Assembly (NCBI RefSeq): GCF_019443085.1
Contig: NZ_JAHZIL010000003.1
Span: 2,356,001-2,420,000 of the forward strand
Reading direction: 5' to 3'
DNA length: 64,000 nt
Origin: Marinobacter sp. F4218
Lineage (GTDB): Bacteria > Pseudomonadota > Gammaproteobacteria > Pseudomonadales > Oleiphilaceae
Position numbers and translations under genes: made by a program. Under the pieces are notes generated by a model. That model ran no database searches and was not told the DNA's origin. It worked only from the letters and a program-made list of their open reading frames with translations. Within the stretch, counting starts at the first letter, position 1, and each line of letters opens with the position of its first letter. Below, one piece after another: positions 44,458 through 52,855 of this stretch.

Positions 44458-45264
44458 ATGCGGGTAGTATCAATCAGCGTCAATGGTCTTGCGCAGGCCG
44501 TTGATAAAGGTTTCTTCGACTGGCTGGCCGATCAGGACGCTGACGTCGTTTGCGTTCAGGATCACCGCATGCGGGCCTACGAGATTGAGGATTACAATCT
44601 CATCCCGGAAGGTTACGAGGCCTACTTCATTGACGGCGAAAACAACGCAGATGGCGGCGTCGGTATCTACACCCGGCATTTTCCCAAGGCCATCATGTAC
44701 GGTTTCGCCAACGAGCAGGCGGACCGTGAAGGCCGCTTTATTCAGGCGGACTTTGACAAGGTTTCGGTTGCCTGTGTGCTGGCTCCTTGTGCGCTGGGGC
44801 GTGAGGAAGAGCTTCTCGGTGAGGATGACCTCACGGTGCTGGATCACAAGGACGAATTCATGGACGCCTTCGGCTTGCATATGCAGAAGACCTTGCGCAA
44901 GCGCCGCCAGTTTATCTTCTGCGCCAACCTGCAGACTGCTCACCACGTAACCGATGCGAGCCCGCTCTACCACAAGCATGATTTCTCTGGCTTCCTGCCC
45001 CATGAAAGGGCGTGGTTGGACCGTCTTTTTGATGAGATGGGCTCTATTGACGCGTTCCGGGAAATCAACAAACAGAGTAATCAGTTTACCTGGTGGCCGG
45101 AACAGGCCGAGGGTGCACGTAAGAATGCGGGTATACGGGTGGATTACCAACTGTTGACGCCGGGCATCCGGAATACCATCCAGGATGGTTGGATTGACGA
45201 CAGCACCCGGTTCTCGGATCACGCACCCGTGATCATGGATTACGACATCGAAATCGGGTTTTAG
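44458..45264 (+). CDS. crc: Catabolite repression control protein Crc (ExoIII-like, catalytic residues lost)
   Basis: A 268-aa endonuclease/exonuclease/phosphatase fold. The active-site acid of ExoIII (CLQETK) is replaced by VQDHR (Asp35). The catalytic GDxN is CANLQ here, so Asp becomes Asn157 and Asn becomes Gln159. The last DHAP motif is kept. Pseudomonas Crc shows the same loss (VCLQD, CGSL) and works as an Hfq cofactor that represses translation of catabolic mRNAs. The N terminus MRVVSISVNGLAQAVDKGFF and the closing LTPGIRNTIQ and FSDHAPVIMDY follow Crc closely. Being next to pyrE supports the call. It is presumably cytoplasmic and enzymatically inactive. Confidence 0.88.
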   Translation: MRVVSISVNGLAQAVDKGFFDWLADQDADVVCVQDHRMRAYEIEDYNLIPEGYEAYFIDGENNADGGVGIYTRHFPKAIMYGFANEQADREGRFIQADFDKVSVACVLAPCALGREEELLGEDDLTVLDHKDEFMDAFGLHMQKTLRKRRQFIFCANLQTAHHVTDASPLYHKHDFSGFLPHERAWLDRLFDEMGSIDAFREINKQSNQFTWWPEQAEGARKNAGIRVDYQLLTPGIRNTIQDGWIDDSTRFSDHAPVIMDYDIEIGF

Positions 45265-45300
45265 GTCCGGAGTGCCGTTACGGCGCCCCGGACTGACGGG

Positions 45301-46017
45301 TCAGCCTTCCAGCGCTGCCTTCTGAATCTCAAACAGCTTCTCGATTCCCTGCTTGGCCAAGCCTAGCATGCTGTCCAGTTCTTCCTGAACGAAAGGCGCG
45401 CCTTCGGCGGTGCCCTGAATTTCAATGAACCCTCCCTGATCGGTCATGATCACGTTCATGTCGGTTTCAGCCTCAGAGTCTTCCGGGTAGTCCAGATCGA
45501 CCACCGGAGTGCCCTTGTAGACGCCTACCGAAAACGCGGCAACCATCTGTTTCAGTGGTGATTTCTTCAGGCGCTTTTCGGCGACCAGAAAATTCAGCGC
45601 ATCCACCAATGCCACGCAGCCGCCGGTGATGGCGGCGGTTCGGGTACCACCATCTGCCTGGATGACGTCGCAGTCGATTGTGATGCTGTGCTCACCCAGT
45701 GCGCTCAGGTCGACGGCGGCCCGGAGTGAGCGGCCGATGAGCCGTTGGATTTCCACGGTGCGCCCACCCTGTTTGCCGCGTGCTGCTTCCCGACCCATGC
45801 GGCTGCCGGTGGAGCGTGGGAGCATGCCATATTCGGCAGTGATCCAGCCTTTGCCTTCACCGCGCAGGAATGGGGGAACCTTGTTTTCGACGGAGGCAGT
45901 GCAGATCACTTTGGTGTCCCCGAATTCCACCAGTACCGAGCCTTCGGCATGACGGGTGTAATTACGGGTGATTCGAACGTCTCTGGGTTGCTCGGGCGTT
46001 CTGCCGCTTGGTCGCAT
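45301..46017 (-). CDS. rph: Ribonuclease PH
   Basis: A 238-aa phosphorolytic 3'-5' exoribonuclease that trims tRNA 3' ends and rRNA precursors. The family opening is [37 protein letters not shown]. The conserved core blocks are [27 protein letters not shown], then [24 protein letters not shown] and [21 protein letters not shown]. The frame is open to 46053, but the ATG at 46017 with AGGAAA before it gives the exact family start. Length is normal, so it should be active, unlike the truncated copy of E. coli K-12. It is divergent from yicC. Confidence 0.96.
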   Translation of the reverse strand: MRPSGRTPEQPRDVRITRNYTRHAEGSVLVEFGDTKVICTASVENKVPPFLRGEGKGWITAEYGMLPRSTGSRMGREAARGKQGGRTVEIQRLIGRSLRAAVDLSALGEHSITIDCDVIQADGGTRTAAITGGCVALVDALNFLVAEKRLKKSPLKQMVAAFSVGVYKGTPVVDLDYPEDSEAETDMNVIMTDQGGFIEIQGTAEGAPFVQEELDSMLGLAKQGIEKLFEIQKAALEG

Positions 46018-46087
46018 AGTATTTCCTGAAGTCTGAAGTTGGTGTCCGGGCACGTGTCCCGGTTGAGCGTGTATTGAAAGGAGTGGG

Positions 46088-46096
46088 AGTATAACA
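46088..46096 (-). promoter_or_regulatory. Possible extended -10 promoter of rph
   Basis: Leftward TGTTATACT, 71 bases before the rph ATG. No clear -35. Confidence 0.35.
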
Positions 46097-46200
46097 CGTC
46101 GATCAAGGCCCGGATGGCTTTGGCTCGGGTTGCACTCGCCGGCAGCGCTGGGAGCCTGCTAAACTCGATTTCCATGCCAACAACCATGACCGGAGCTGCC

Positions 46201-47067
46201 ATGATCCGAAGTATGACCGCATTTTCGCGAAGGGACGCCCAAGGAGACTGGGGCACGCTGACCTGCGAGATTCGCACGGTCAATCATCGGTACCTGGAGC
46301 CGTCGTTTCGCTTGCCGGAGGCCTTTCGTGAACTTGAAAATCAGTTCCGCGAAGAACTTCGAAGGCAGTTGAAACGGGGTAAGGTCGATGTATCCATGCG
46401 CCTGCAGTCAGCCGATACGTCCTCCCAGAGCTTCGAGGTCAGCGATGATCTGGCGAAGGCGCTCAATGAAGCCGCCAATCACGTCAACCGCATTCTCGAC
46501 AATCCCGCGCACATCAGCGCCCTGGATATCCTCCGTTGGCCCGGGGTGATGTCGGTGCCTGAGCAGGATTATGGTCCGGCCCGGGCTGCAGCCGCCGAAA
46601 TCTTCGAGGAGACGGTCGGTGAGCTGGTGAGTGTCCGCGAACGGGAAGGAGAGCGCCTCAGGCCGCTTTTCGAGGACCGACTGGATGCCATGAGTCGTCT
46701 GGTATCCGAGGTGCGGGAGTTGATGCCGGAACTCCTTGTGGCCCAGGAGCAGAGTCTGCGCGACCGTTTCGAGAAGGCCAAGGTGGAGTTGGATCCTGAG
46801 CGCGTCGCCCAGGAAATGGTGATGCTGGCCCAGAAGAGTGACGTCGCCGAAGAACTGGAGCGGCTGGATGCCCACATCAGTGAAGTTGGCGACACCCTGA
46901 AGAGCGATGACGCCATCGGGCGACGGCTGGATTTCCTGATGCAGGAGCTGAACCGGGAGGCCAACACGCTGAGCAGCAAAAGCATCGATGCCCGGGTAAC
47001 CCGCGCTGCGGTGGACCTGAAAGTGCTGATCGAGCAGATGCGCGAGCAGGTGCAGAACCTCGAATGA
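46201..47067 (+). CDS. yicC: YicC family endoribonuclease-like protein
   Basis: A 288-aa protein starting MIRSMTAFSRRDAQGDWGTLTCEIRTVNHRYLE, the unmistakable YicC N terminus, with the C-terminal DUF1732 block (QELNREANTLSSKSIDARVTRAAVDLKVLIEQMREQVQNLE). E. coli YicC and relatives cleave RNA and help turn over the small RNA RyhB. The frame reaches back to 46114, but this ATG gives the family start. It is 102 bases before gmk, in the same order as in Pseudomonas. Confidence 0.93.
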   Translation: MIRSMTAFSRRDAQGDWGTLTCEIRTVNHRYLEPSFRLPEAFRELENQFREELRRQLKRGKVDVSMRLQSADTSSQSFEVSDDLAKALNEAANHVNRILDNPAHISALDILRWPGVMSVPEQDYGPARAAAAEIFEETVGELVSVREREGERLRPLFEDRLDAMSRLVSEVRELMPELLVAQEQSLRDRFEKAKVELDPERVAQEMVMLAQKSDVAEELERLDAHISEVGDTLKSDDAIGRRLDFLMQELNREANTLSSKSIDARVTRAAVDLKVLIEQMREQVQNLE

Positions 47068-47091
47068 GGTGCGGGCGCGGACCGAAAATCG

Positions 47092-47097
47092 TATAAT
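47092..47097 (+). promoter_or_regulatory. Consensus -10 element before gmk
   Basis: TATAAT at 47092-47097 in an otherwise GC-rich gap. No good -35 at the standard spacing. Confidence 0.4.
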
Positions 47098-47141
47098 CCT
47101 GCGCTTTCGCGGCGCTGATGCGGTTTCGGGCGGCCGTCTGA

Positions 47142-47795
<654 letters not shown>

Positions 47796-47886
47796 TGCCG
47801 GGAGCGATTGTAGCTGTATACAAAATGAGCCGGCCGCAGTAAACTACGCGGTCTGCTGAATCAGTCATTTTATTTTCGGGGAAGTT

Positions 47887-48099
47887 ATGGCACGAGTTAC
47901 CGTTGAAGATTGTCTGGAAAACGTTGATAACCGCTTCCAGCTGGTGATGCTGGCCACCAAGCGTGCCCGTCAGTTGGCGACCAAAGGTGCGGAACCAATG
48001 GTGGCGGAAGAAAACGACAAGCCGACGGTTATCGCACTGCGCGAGATCGCCGAGGGCAAGGTCGGTCGTGAATTGCTGAAGGAAGAAGACGACGAGTAA
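47887..48099 (+). CDS. rpoZ: RNA polymerase omega subunit
   Basis: A 70-aa small subunit starting [30 protein letters not shown], the fixed N terminus of gammaproteobacterial omega. The omega core APYRQL-like segment and the [11 protein letters not shown] block are present. It helps core enzyme assembly and forms part of a ppGpp site in relatives. GGGGAAGTT precedes the ATG. It is separated from spoT by a promoter and a terminator-like hairpin. Confidence 0.95.
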   Translation: MARVTVEDCLENVDNRFQLVMLATKRARQLATKGAEPMVAEENDKPTVIALREIAEGKVGRELLKEEDDE

Positions 48100-48141
48100 C
48101 GCCGTCGCGGGTACAAGTACGTATCCGTACCTTGGAAGCAT

Positions 48142-48169
48142 TGAAATCTGGCCCCGCGCTTTTATAGTG
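48142..48169 (+). promoter_or_regulatory. Likely sigma-70 promoter in the spoT leader
   Basis: TTGAAA (48142-48147) and TATAGT (48164-48169), 16 bases apart, about 95 bases before the spoT start. Confidence 0.6.
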
Positions 48170-48203
48170 TAGCTATAGAACGTCGTTGGCAGGATCAGGA
48201 AGG

Positions 48204-48231
48204 ACCCGGATGCGTGCATTCGGGTTTTTTT
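48204..48231 (+). terminator. Terminator or attenuator between rpoZ and spoT
   Basis: Stem ACCCGGATGC/GCATTCGGGT (one G-T pair) with a tight loop, followed by T7. It lies 33 bases before the spoT GTG and only about 30 bases past the predicted start of the promoter at 48142. Confidence 0.7.
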
Positions 48232-48263
48232 GTCCCTGAAATTCTGGAGTATACGGAGGCGCG

Positions 48264-50408
48264 GTGTCGGCAGAGGCTACAGTTGAAGGGCTCGCGAAAG
48301 AGCTGAGTACCTATCTGGATAAAAGCCGCATCAATCAGGTGCGTCGGGCCTACTATTATGCCGAGCAGGCCCACGAAGGGCAGATGCGCAAAAGCGGCGA
48401 TCGCTACATTACCCACCCCCTTGCAGTCGCTCACATCCTTGCCGATTTGCGACTGGACCATCAGAGTCTGATGGCGGCCATGCTCCACGATGTGATTGAA
48501 GACACCGGTATTCCCAAGGATGCCCTCTCTGAGCAGTTTGGCGAGGATGTGGCAGAGCTGGTGGATGGCGTCAGCAAACTGACCCAGATCGAATTCCGTT
48601 CGCGGGCCGAAGCACAGGCCGAGAACTTCCAGAAGATGACACTGGCGATGGCTCGGGACATTCGCGTCATCCTGGTGAAGCTCGCGGACCGCCTGCACAA
48701 TATGCGCACCCTGGGTCCCATGCCCTATGAGAAACGCCAGCGTATCGCCACCGAAACCCTCGACATCTACGCGCCCATTGCCAATCGTCTCGGCATGCAT
48801 TCGATCTGTACCGAGCTCGAAGACCTCGGTTTTTCCTCCCTGTACCCGATGCGGTCAAAATACATTTCGAAGGCTGTCGACAAGCTGAGGGGAAGTCATC
48901 GGGAAATCATCGAAGAAATTCGTGGCAAGTTGCAGGAAAAGCTGGAGGAGCGGGGGTTGCCGGGCCGTATCCTGGGGCGCGAGAAACATCTGAACAGCAT
49001 CTACAACAAGATGAAGTTCAAACAGAAATCCTTTCACGAAATCATGGACGTGTATGCGTTCCGGATCATTACCGATACCGAGGACGACTGCTACCGTATC
49101 CTGGGCGCCGTCCACAGCCTGTACAAGCCCCTGCCTGGTCGTTTCAAGGACTACATTGCGATGCCCAAGGCCAACGGCTATCAATCCCTGCACACGACGC
49201 TGTTCGGTATGCACGTCAACATCGAGATCCAGATCCGCACCGAGGAAATGGAGCATATCGCCAATAACGGTATCGCGGCCCACTGGATGTACAAGAATGA
49301 GCCGAGCAGTGTAACCAATGCCAATCAGGCCCGTGTCGACCGCTGGGTCAAGGGGTTGATGGAAATGCGTGAACGGGCCGATGACTCACTGGAGTTCATC
49401 GAGCACGTGAAGGTCGACCTGTTCCCGGACGAAATATACGTGTTCACGCCGAAGGGCAAGATCATGGAGTTGCCCAGCGGGGCTACCCCGGTGGACTTCG
49501 CCTACGCCATCCATACCGATATCGGCAACGCCACCGTCGCCTGCCGCATCAACCGCAACCTCAGCTCACTGAGCCAGCCGCTGCAGAGCGGTCAGACCGT
49601 TGAGATTATTACCGCTCCAGGCGCTCGCCCGAACCCGGCATGGCTCAGCTTTGTCGTCACGGGCAAAGCCCGCAGCAGTATCCGGCATGTGCTCAAGAGT
49701 CAGAAACGGGCCGAATCCCTGGATCTGGGTAAAACCCTGCTGAAGAAATCCCTTAAGGGCTTTGGTGCCCGTCTGGCCGACATCAGCGATGCCCAGGTGC
49801 AGGCGGTGGTCAATCACAATCAGGTCAACAGCCTTGACGATCTGATCAGCGACATCGGCCTCGGGAATCGCATGGCCTATCTGGTCGCGCGGCAGCTGTT
49901 GACCGGCGCGGAATCGGAACCCAGTGTCGACGTTGCCAGGGATGTTCATCGCAATGGTGATCACAGCCCGGTCACCATCCGGGGTACCGAGGGGCTTCTG
50001 GTTCGGTTCGCCAGTTGCTGCAAACCGATTCCGGGCGACCCGGTGGTCGGTATGATGGACTCCGGGAAGGGCATGGTGATTCATTCTGATACCTGCGCCC
50101 GTCTACCCGATGACGATGAGGGACGTGCGCGGCTGACCCACCTCAAATGGGCCAAGGACATCACCGACGAGTTCTCTGTGGAATTGCGGGTCGAGCTTGA
50201 GCGGCAGCGGGGCGTGATCGCGGAAGTGGCCAATGCCGTGGCGATGGCCGACGGCAACATCGAACGGATCAACGTAGAAGACCAGAACGCCAAGTTCAGC
50301 ATCGTCAGCCTGGTGCTCCACGTCAACGGGCGCCGGCACCTGGCCCGTGTCATGCGGCGCGTCCGTAACATCCGGGCGGTCACCCACATCGGCCGTGTCC
50401 GCCACTGA
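48264..50408 (+). CDS. spoT: Bifunctional (p)ppGpp synthetase/hydrolase SpoT
   Basis: A 714-aa stringent-response enzyme that makes and breaks (p)ppGpp. The N-terminal HD hydrolase (about residues 25-200) holds HDVIEDTGIP near 75. A synthetase domain (about 240-350) holds RFKDYIAMPKANGYQSLHTTLFG. The TGS domain follows (VFTPKGKIMELPSGATPVDFAYAIHTDIGN near 395), and the C-terminal ACT domain (about 640-714). Start is GTG (48264) with GGAGG seven bases upstream. The long form with GxxSLH kept suggests synthesis as well as hydrolysis, though whether synthesis is active as in other SpoT cannot be read here. Confidence 0.95.
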   Translation: MSAEATVEGLAKELSTYLDKSRINQVRRAYYYAEQAHEGQMRKSGDRYITHPLAVAHILADLRLDHQSLMAAMLHDVIEDTGIPKDALSEQFGEDVAELVDGVSKLTQIEFRSRAEAQAENFQKMTLAMARDIRVILVKLADRLHNMRTLGPMPYEKRQRIATETLDIYAPIANRLGMHSICTELEDLGFSSLYPMRSKYISKAVDKLRGSHREIIEEIRGKLQEKLEERGLPGRILGREKHLNSIYNKMKFKQKSFHEIMDVYAFRIITDTEDDCYRILGAVHSLYKPLPGRFKDYIAMPKANGYQSLHTTLFGMHVNIEIQIRTEEMEHIANNGIAAHWMYKNEPSSVTNANQARVDRWVKGLMEMRERADDSLEFIEHVKVDLFPDEIYVFTPKGKIMELPSGATPVDFAYAIHTDIGNATVACRINRNLSSLSQPLQSGQTVEIITAPGARPNPAWLSFVVTGKARSSIRHVLKSQKRAESLDLGKTLLKKSLKGFGARLADISDAQVQAVVNHNQVNSLDDLISDIGLGNRMAYLVARQLLTGAESEPSVDVARDVHRNGDHSPVTIRGTEGLLVRFASCCKPIPGDPVVGMMDSGKGMVIHSDTCARLPDDDEGRARLTHLKWAKDITDEFSVELRVELERQRGVIAEVANAVAMADGNIERINVEDQNAKFSIVSLVLHVNGRRHLARVMRRVRNIRAVTHIGRVRH

Positions 50409-50486
50409 TACGGACCAATGGCTGGTTGACAGTCGCAGCGCCGAGAGGTGACGATTGGCGTTTTGAAAGAGAGGAATTCCAAAGTC

Positions 50487-50873
50487 ATGACCAACAAATC
50501 CGTTATCCAGACTGAAAGCGCCCCGCAGGCGATTGGCACTTACTCGCAGGCTGTGAAAGCCGGTGACACGGTGTACCTGTCTGGCCAGATTCCGCTGGTA
50601 CCGGAAACCATGGAAGTGGTTGCCGGAGATTTTGCCGCCAAGACACGGCAGGTATTCGAAAATCTCAAGGCGGTGTGTGAAGCGGCTGGTGGCGAGCTCA
50701 AAGATATCGTGAAGCTCAACATCTACATGACGGACCTCGCCAACTTTGCCACCGTAAACGAAATCATGGCGACGTATTTCGAGGAGCCTTACCCGGCCCG
50801 GGCCGCCGTGGGCGTTGCGGCGCTACCCAAAGGTGTGCCCATTGAGATGGAAGCGGTGATGGTGCTCAGCTGA
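50487..50873 (+). CDS. ridA: RidA family imine/enamine deaminase
   Basis: A 128-aa trimeric enzyme that hydrolyses reactive 2-aminoacrylate and other enamines to ketoacids. Family blocks are [26 protein letters not shown] near residue 12, and the C-terminal [25 protein letters not shown] with the substrate arginine. The frame extends to 50448, but the ATG at 50487 with GAGGA before it is preferred. It follows spoT as in Pseudomonas (spoT-ridA-recG neighbourhood), and a terminator ends the unit. Confidence 0.94.
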   Translation: MTNKSVIQTESAPQAIGTYSQAVKAGDTVYLSGQIPLVPETMEVVAGDFAAKTRQVFENLKAVCEAAGGELKDIVKLNIYMTDLANFATVNEIMATYFEEPYPARAAVGVAALPKGVPIEMEAVMVLS

Positions 50874-50904
50874 GTGAGCTGGCACCCGAAACCATTAGGG
50901 TAGG

Positions 50905-50928
50905 AAAGGCGGCTACGGCCGCCTTTTT
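50905..50928 (+). terminator. Terminator after ridA
   Basis: Stem AGGCGGC/GCCGCCT with loop TACG (50907-50924), then T5. Confidence 0.8.
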
Positions 50929-50944
50929 GTTTGTGTCTGCCAAA

Positions 50945-51811
50945 CTACCGGTCTGCAATCATGCCCCGGTAGCCGTCCCGGAAACTCGGGAATCGGAACC
51001 GGAAGCCGGTTTCCAGTAAACGCTGGTTGCTGCAGCGTTTGCTTCCTGCACGTCCGCCCTTTCTGGCGCCCTCGGCCGGCTCTGCGCAGGGAGTTTGTTG
51101 GCGCACCCAGTCAACCACCTCGTCGAGCCGAACCGGCTCGCAATCACTGGCCACGTAGAGTTCCTGCAAGGATTGGCCAGACAGTACCCGTTCCACCAGA
51201 TGCTGGACGACCCGGGCGGCATCCTCTTCGTGGATGCGGTTGCTGTAGGGAGCCGGTTTTTGTGGATCCATTCGGCCTTCAATAACTTCCTCGAGGAACC
51301 GTCGTCGGGACGGACCGTAGATGCCGCTGAAGCGCACCACGGTGGCAGGATGCCCGGATTCCAGAGCGGTTTGTTCGCCGGCCAGGATTTTCTCACCGCT
51401 GAAGCGCCGTGGTTGAGTCAGGCTGGTCTCATCGACCCAGCTGTCGTCGTCCTGGGCGTAGACGCTGGTGCTGCTGACAAAGATGACCCGTTTTATCGGC
51501 TGCCCTGCGATCGTCGCCAGGAGATTGCTAAGGCCATTCACGTACGCGTCCTGATAGCCCTGCTCGTCATAACTGGCCGGGGTCAGGCAATAGATGACAA
51601 CGTCGAGGTTCTCGGGCACCGTCGCTTCCAGGGAATGCCGGTGCATGAGGTCGGCTTTTAGGCGGTGAATGCCGACGGGAATGCGGTCAGGATTTCGCCG
51701 CAGCCCATAGACGGTGGCGGAGTCGGTCAGCAGGCTGGCAATGGCGCCTCCGAGGTTGCCGCAGCCGGCTACAAGAACCCTGGGAGTGTTCGTGGTTTCA
51801 GTCATTGCCAT
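50945..51811 (-). CDS. NAD-dependent epimerase/dehydratase family protein (YeeZ-like)
   Basis: A 288-aa extended SDR with a Rossmann loop VLVAGCGNLGGAIASLL near residue 12. Other features are the SSTSVYAQDDDSWVDE block near 115-130 and the YGPSRRR/RIHEEDAARV region. The GCGxxG rather than GxTGxxG loop is as in E. coli YeeZ. No catalytic YxxxK is clearly placed, so activity on a sugar nucleotide is doubtful. The frame has a TTG at 51823, but the ATG at 51811 (or 51805) with AAGGA upstream is more likely. It is divergent from oxyR. Function unknown. Confidence 0.8.
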   Translation of the reverse strand: MAMTETTNTPRVLVAGCGNLGGAIASLLTDSATVYGLRRNPDRIPVGIHRLKADLMHRHSLEATVPENLDVVIYCLTPASYDEQGYQDAYVNGLSNLLATIAGQPIKRVIFVSSTSVYAQDDDSWVDETSLTQPRRFSGEKILAGEQTALESGHPATVVRFSGIYGPSRRRFLEEVIEGRMDPQKPAPYSNRIHEEDAARVVQHLVERVLSGQSLQELYVASDCEPVRLDEVVDWVRQQTPCAEPAEGARKGGRAGSKRCSNQRLLETGFRFRFPSFRDGYRGMIADR

Positions 51812-51887
51812 AGACAATTTCAATCCTTATGCTTGAACCCATAAATAAGCGAAACTTCGACCTGGACCCATTTGACCGGAGCTCAAC

Positions 51888-52847
51888 ATGACTCTCACCG
51901 AGTTACGATACGTCGTTACGCTTGCCCGAGAAAGGCATTTTGGCCGCGCTGCCGAGCGCTGTCATGTCAGTCAGCCAACGCTCAGTGTCGCCGTCAAAAA
52001 GCTTGAAGACGAACTCGGCATTCCCCTGTTTGAGCGCAGCAAAAGCAGCATTCGGGTGACCGAGACCGGGCAGCGTATCATTGAACAGGCCCAGCGGGTA
52101 CTGGACCAGGTCGGTGTGATCAAGGACATGGCCCAGGACGGCAAAAATCAGCTGAATTCCCCGCTGAAAGTCGGGGCCATCTACACCATCGGCCCTTACC
52201 TGTTTCCTCATTTTTTGCCGGAACTGCGCCGCGCGGCGCCTGATATGCCGTTGTACATCGAAGAGAACTACACGGCAACCCTGCGCCAGAAGCTGCGCCA
52301 GTCCGAACTCGACGCCATCATCATTGCGTTGCCCTTCGAGGAACCAGAGGTTCTTACCCTGCCACTCTACGATGAGCCGTTTGTGGTGTTGTTGCCGGCG
52401 GGGCACCCGCTGGCCAAGAAGGACCAGCTGACGGCCGAGGAGCTGGCGCAGGAACAGTTGCTGTTGCTCGGGCCGGGACACTGCTTCCGGGATCAGGTTC
52501 TGGAATCCTGCCCGCCGCTGGTTGAAGCCGTCACCCGGCGTGTGGACACGGCGTCACCGTCGCTGGTGACCGAGGGCAGTTCCCTGGAAACCATTCGGCA
52601 CATGGTCGCCTCCGGCCTCGGGATCACGGTTCTGCCGCTTTCGGCGGCGACCGCCATGCAGTATCAAGAGGACATTCTGGCGGTACGCCGGTTCGCGCCT
52701 CCCGTGCCGTTCCGGACCGTTGCGCTCGCCTGGCGAGTGACCTTCCCAAGGCCAAAAGCGATCGACGTCCTGTCTCTAGCGGCGAGCCAGTGCCGGGTCA
52801 TTGAGAAGGCGAAAACAGACACGCCGGCCGTGGCCGAGAGCGCCTGA
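51888..52847 (+). CDS. oxyR: Hydrogen peroxide sensor and LysR-type activator OxyR
   Basis: A 319-aa LysR regulator with the N-terminal helix-turn-helix (residues 1-60, ELRYVVTLARERHFGRAAERCHVSQPTLSVAVKKLE). The redox pair falls exactly on Cys199 and Cys208 (GHCFRDQVLESC), which form the disulfide in E. coli OxyR, and the surrounding sequence matches. It should activate catalase, AhpC and similar genes when peroxide rises. It is nine bases before recG, the same order as in Pseudomonas. Confidence 0.95.
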   Translation: MTLTELRYVVTLARERHFGRAAERCHVSQPTLSVAVKKLEDELGIPLFERSKSSIRVTETGQRIIEQAQRVLDQVGVIKDMAQDGKNQLNSPLKVGAIYTIGPYLFPHFLPELRRAAPDMPLYIEENYTATLRQKLRQSELDAIIIALPFEEPEVLTLPLYDEPFVVLLPAGHPLAKKDQLTAEELAQEQLLLLGPGHCFRDQVLESCPPLVEAVTRRVDTASPSLVTEGSSLETIRHMVASGLGITVLPLSAATAMQYQEDILAVRRFAPPVPFRTVALAWRVTFPRPKAIDVLSLAASQCRVIEKAKTDTPAVAESA

Positions 52848-52855
52848 GTCTCCGC

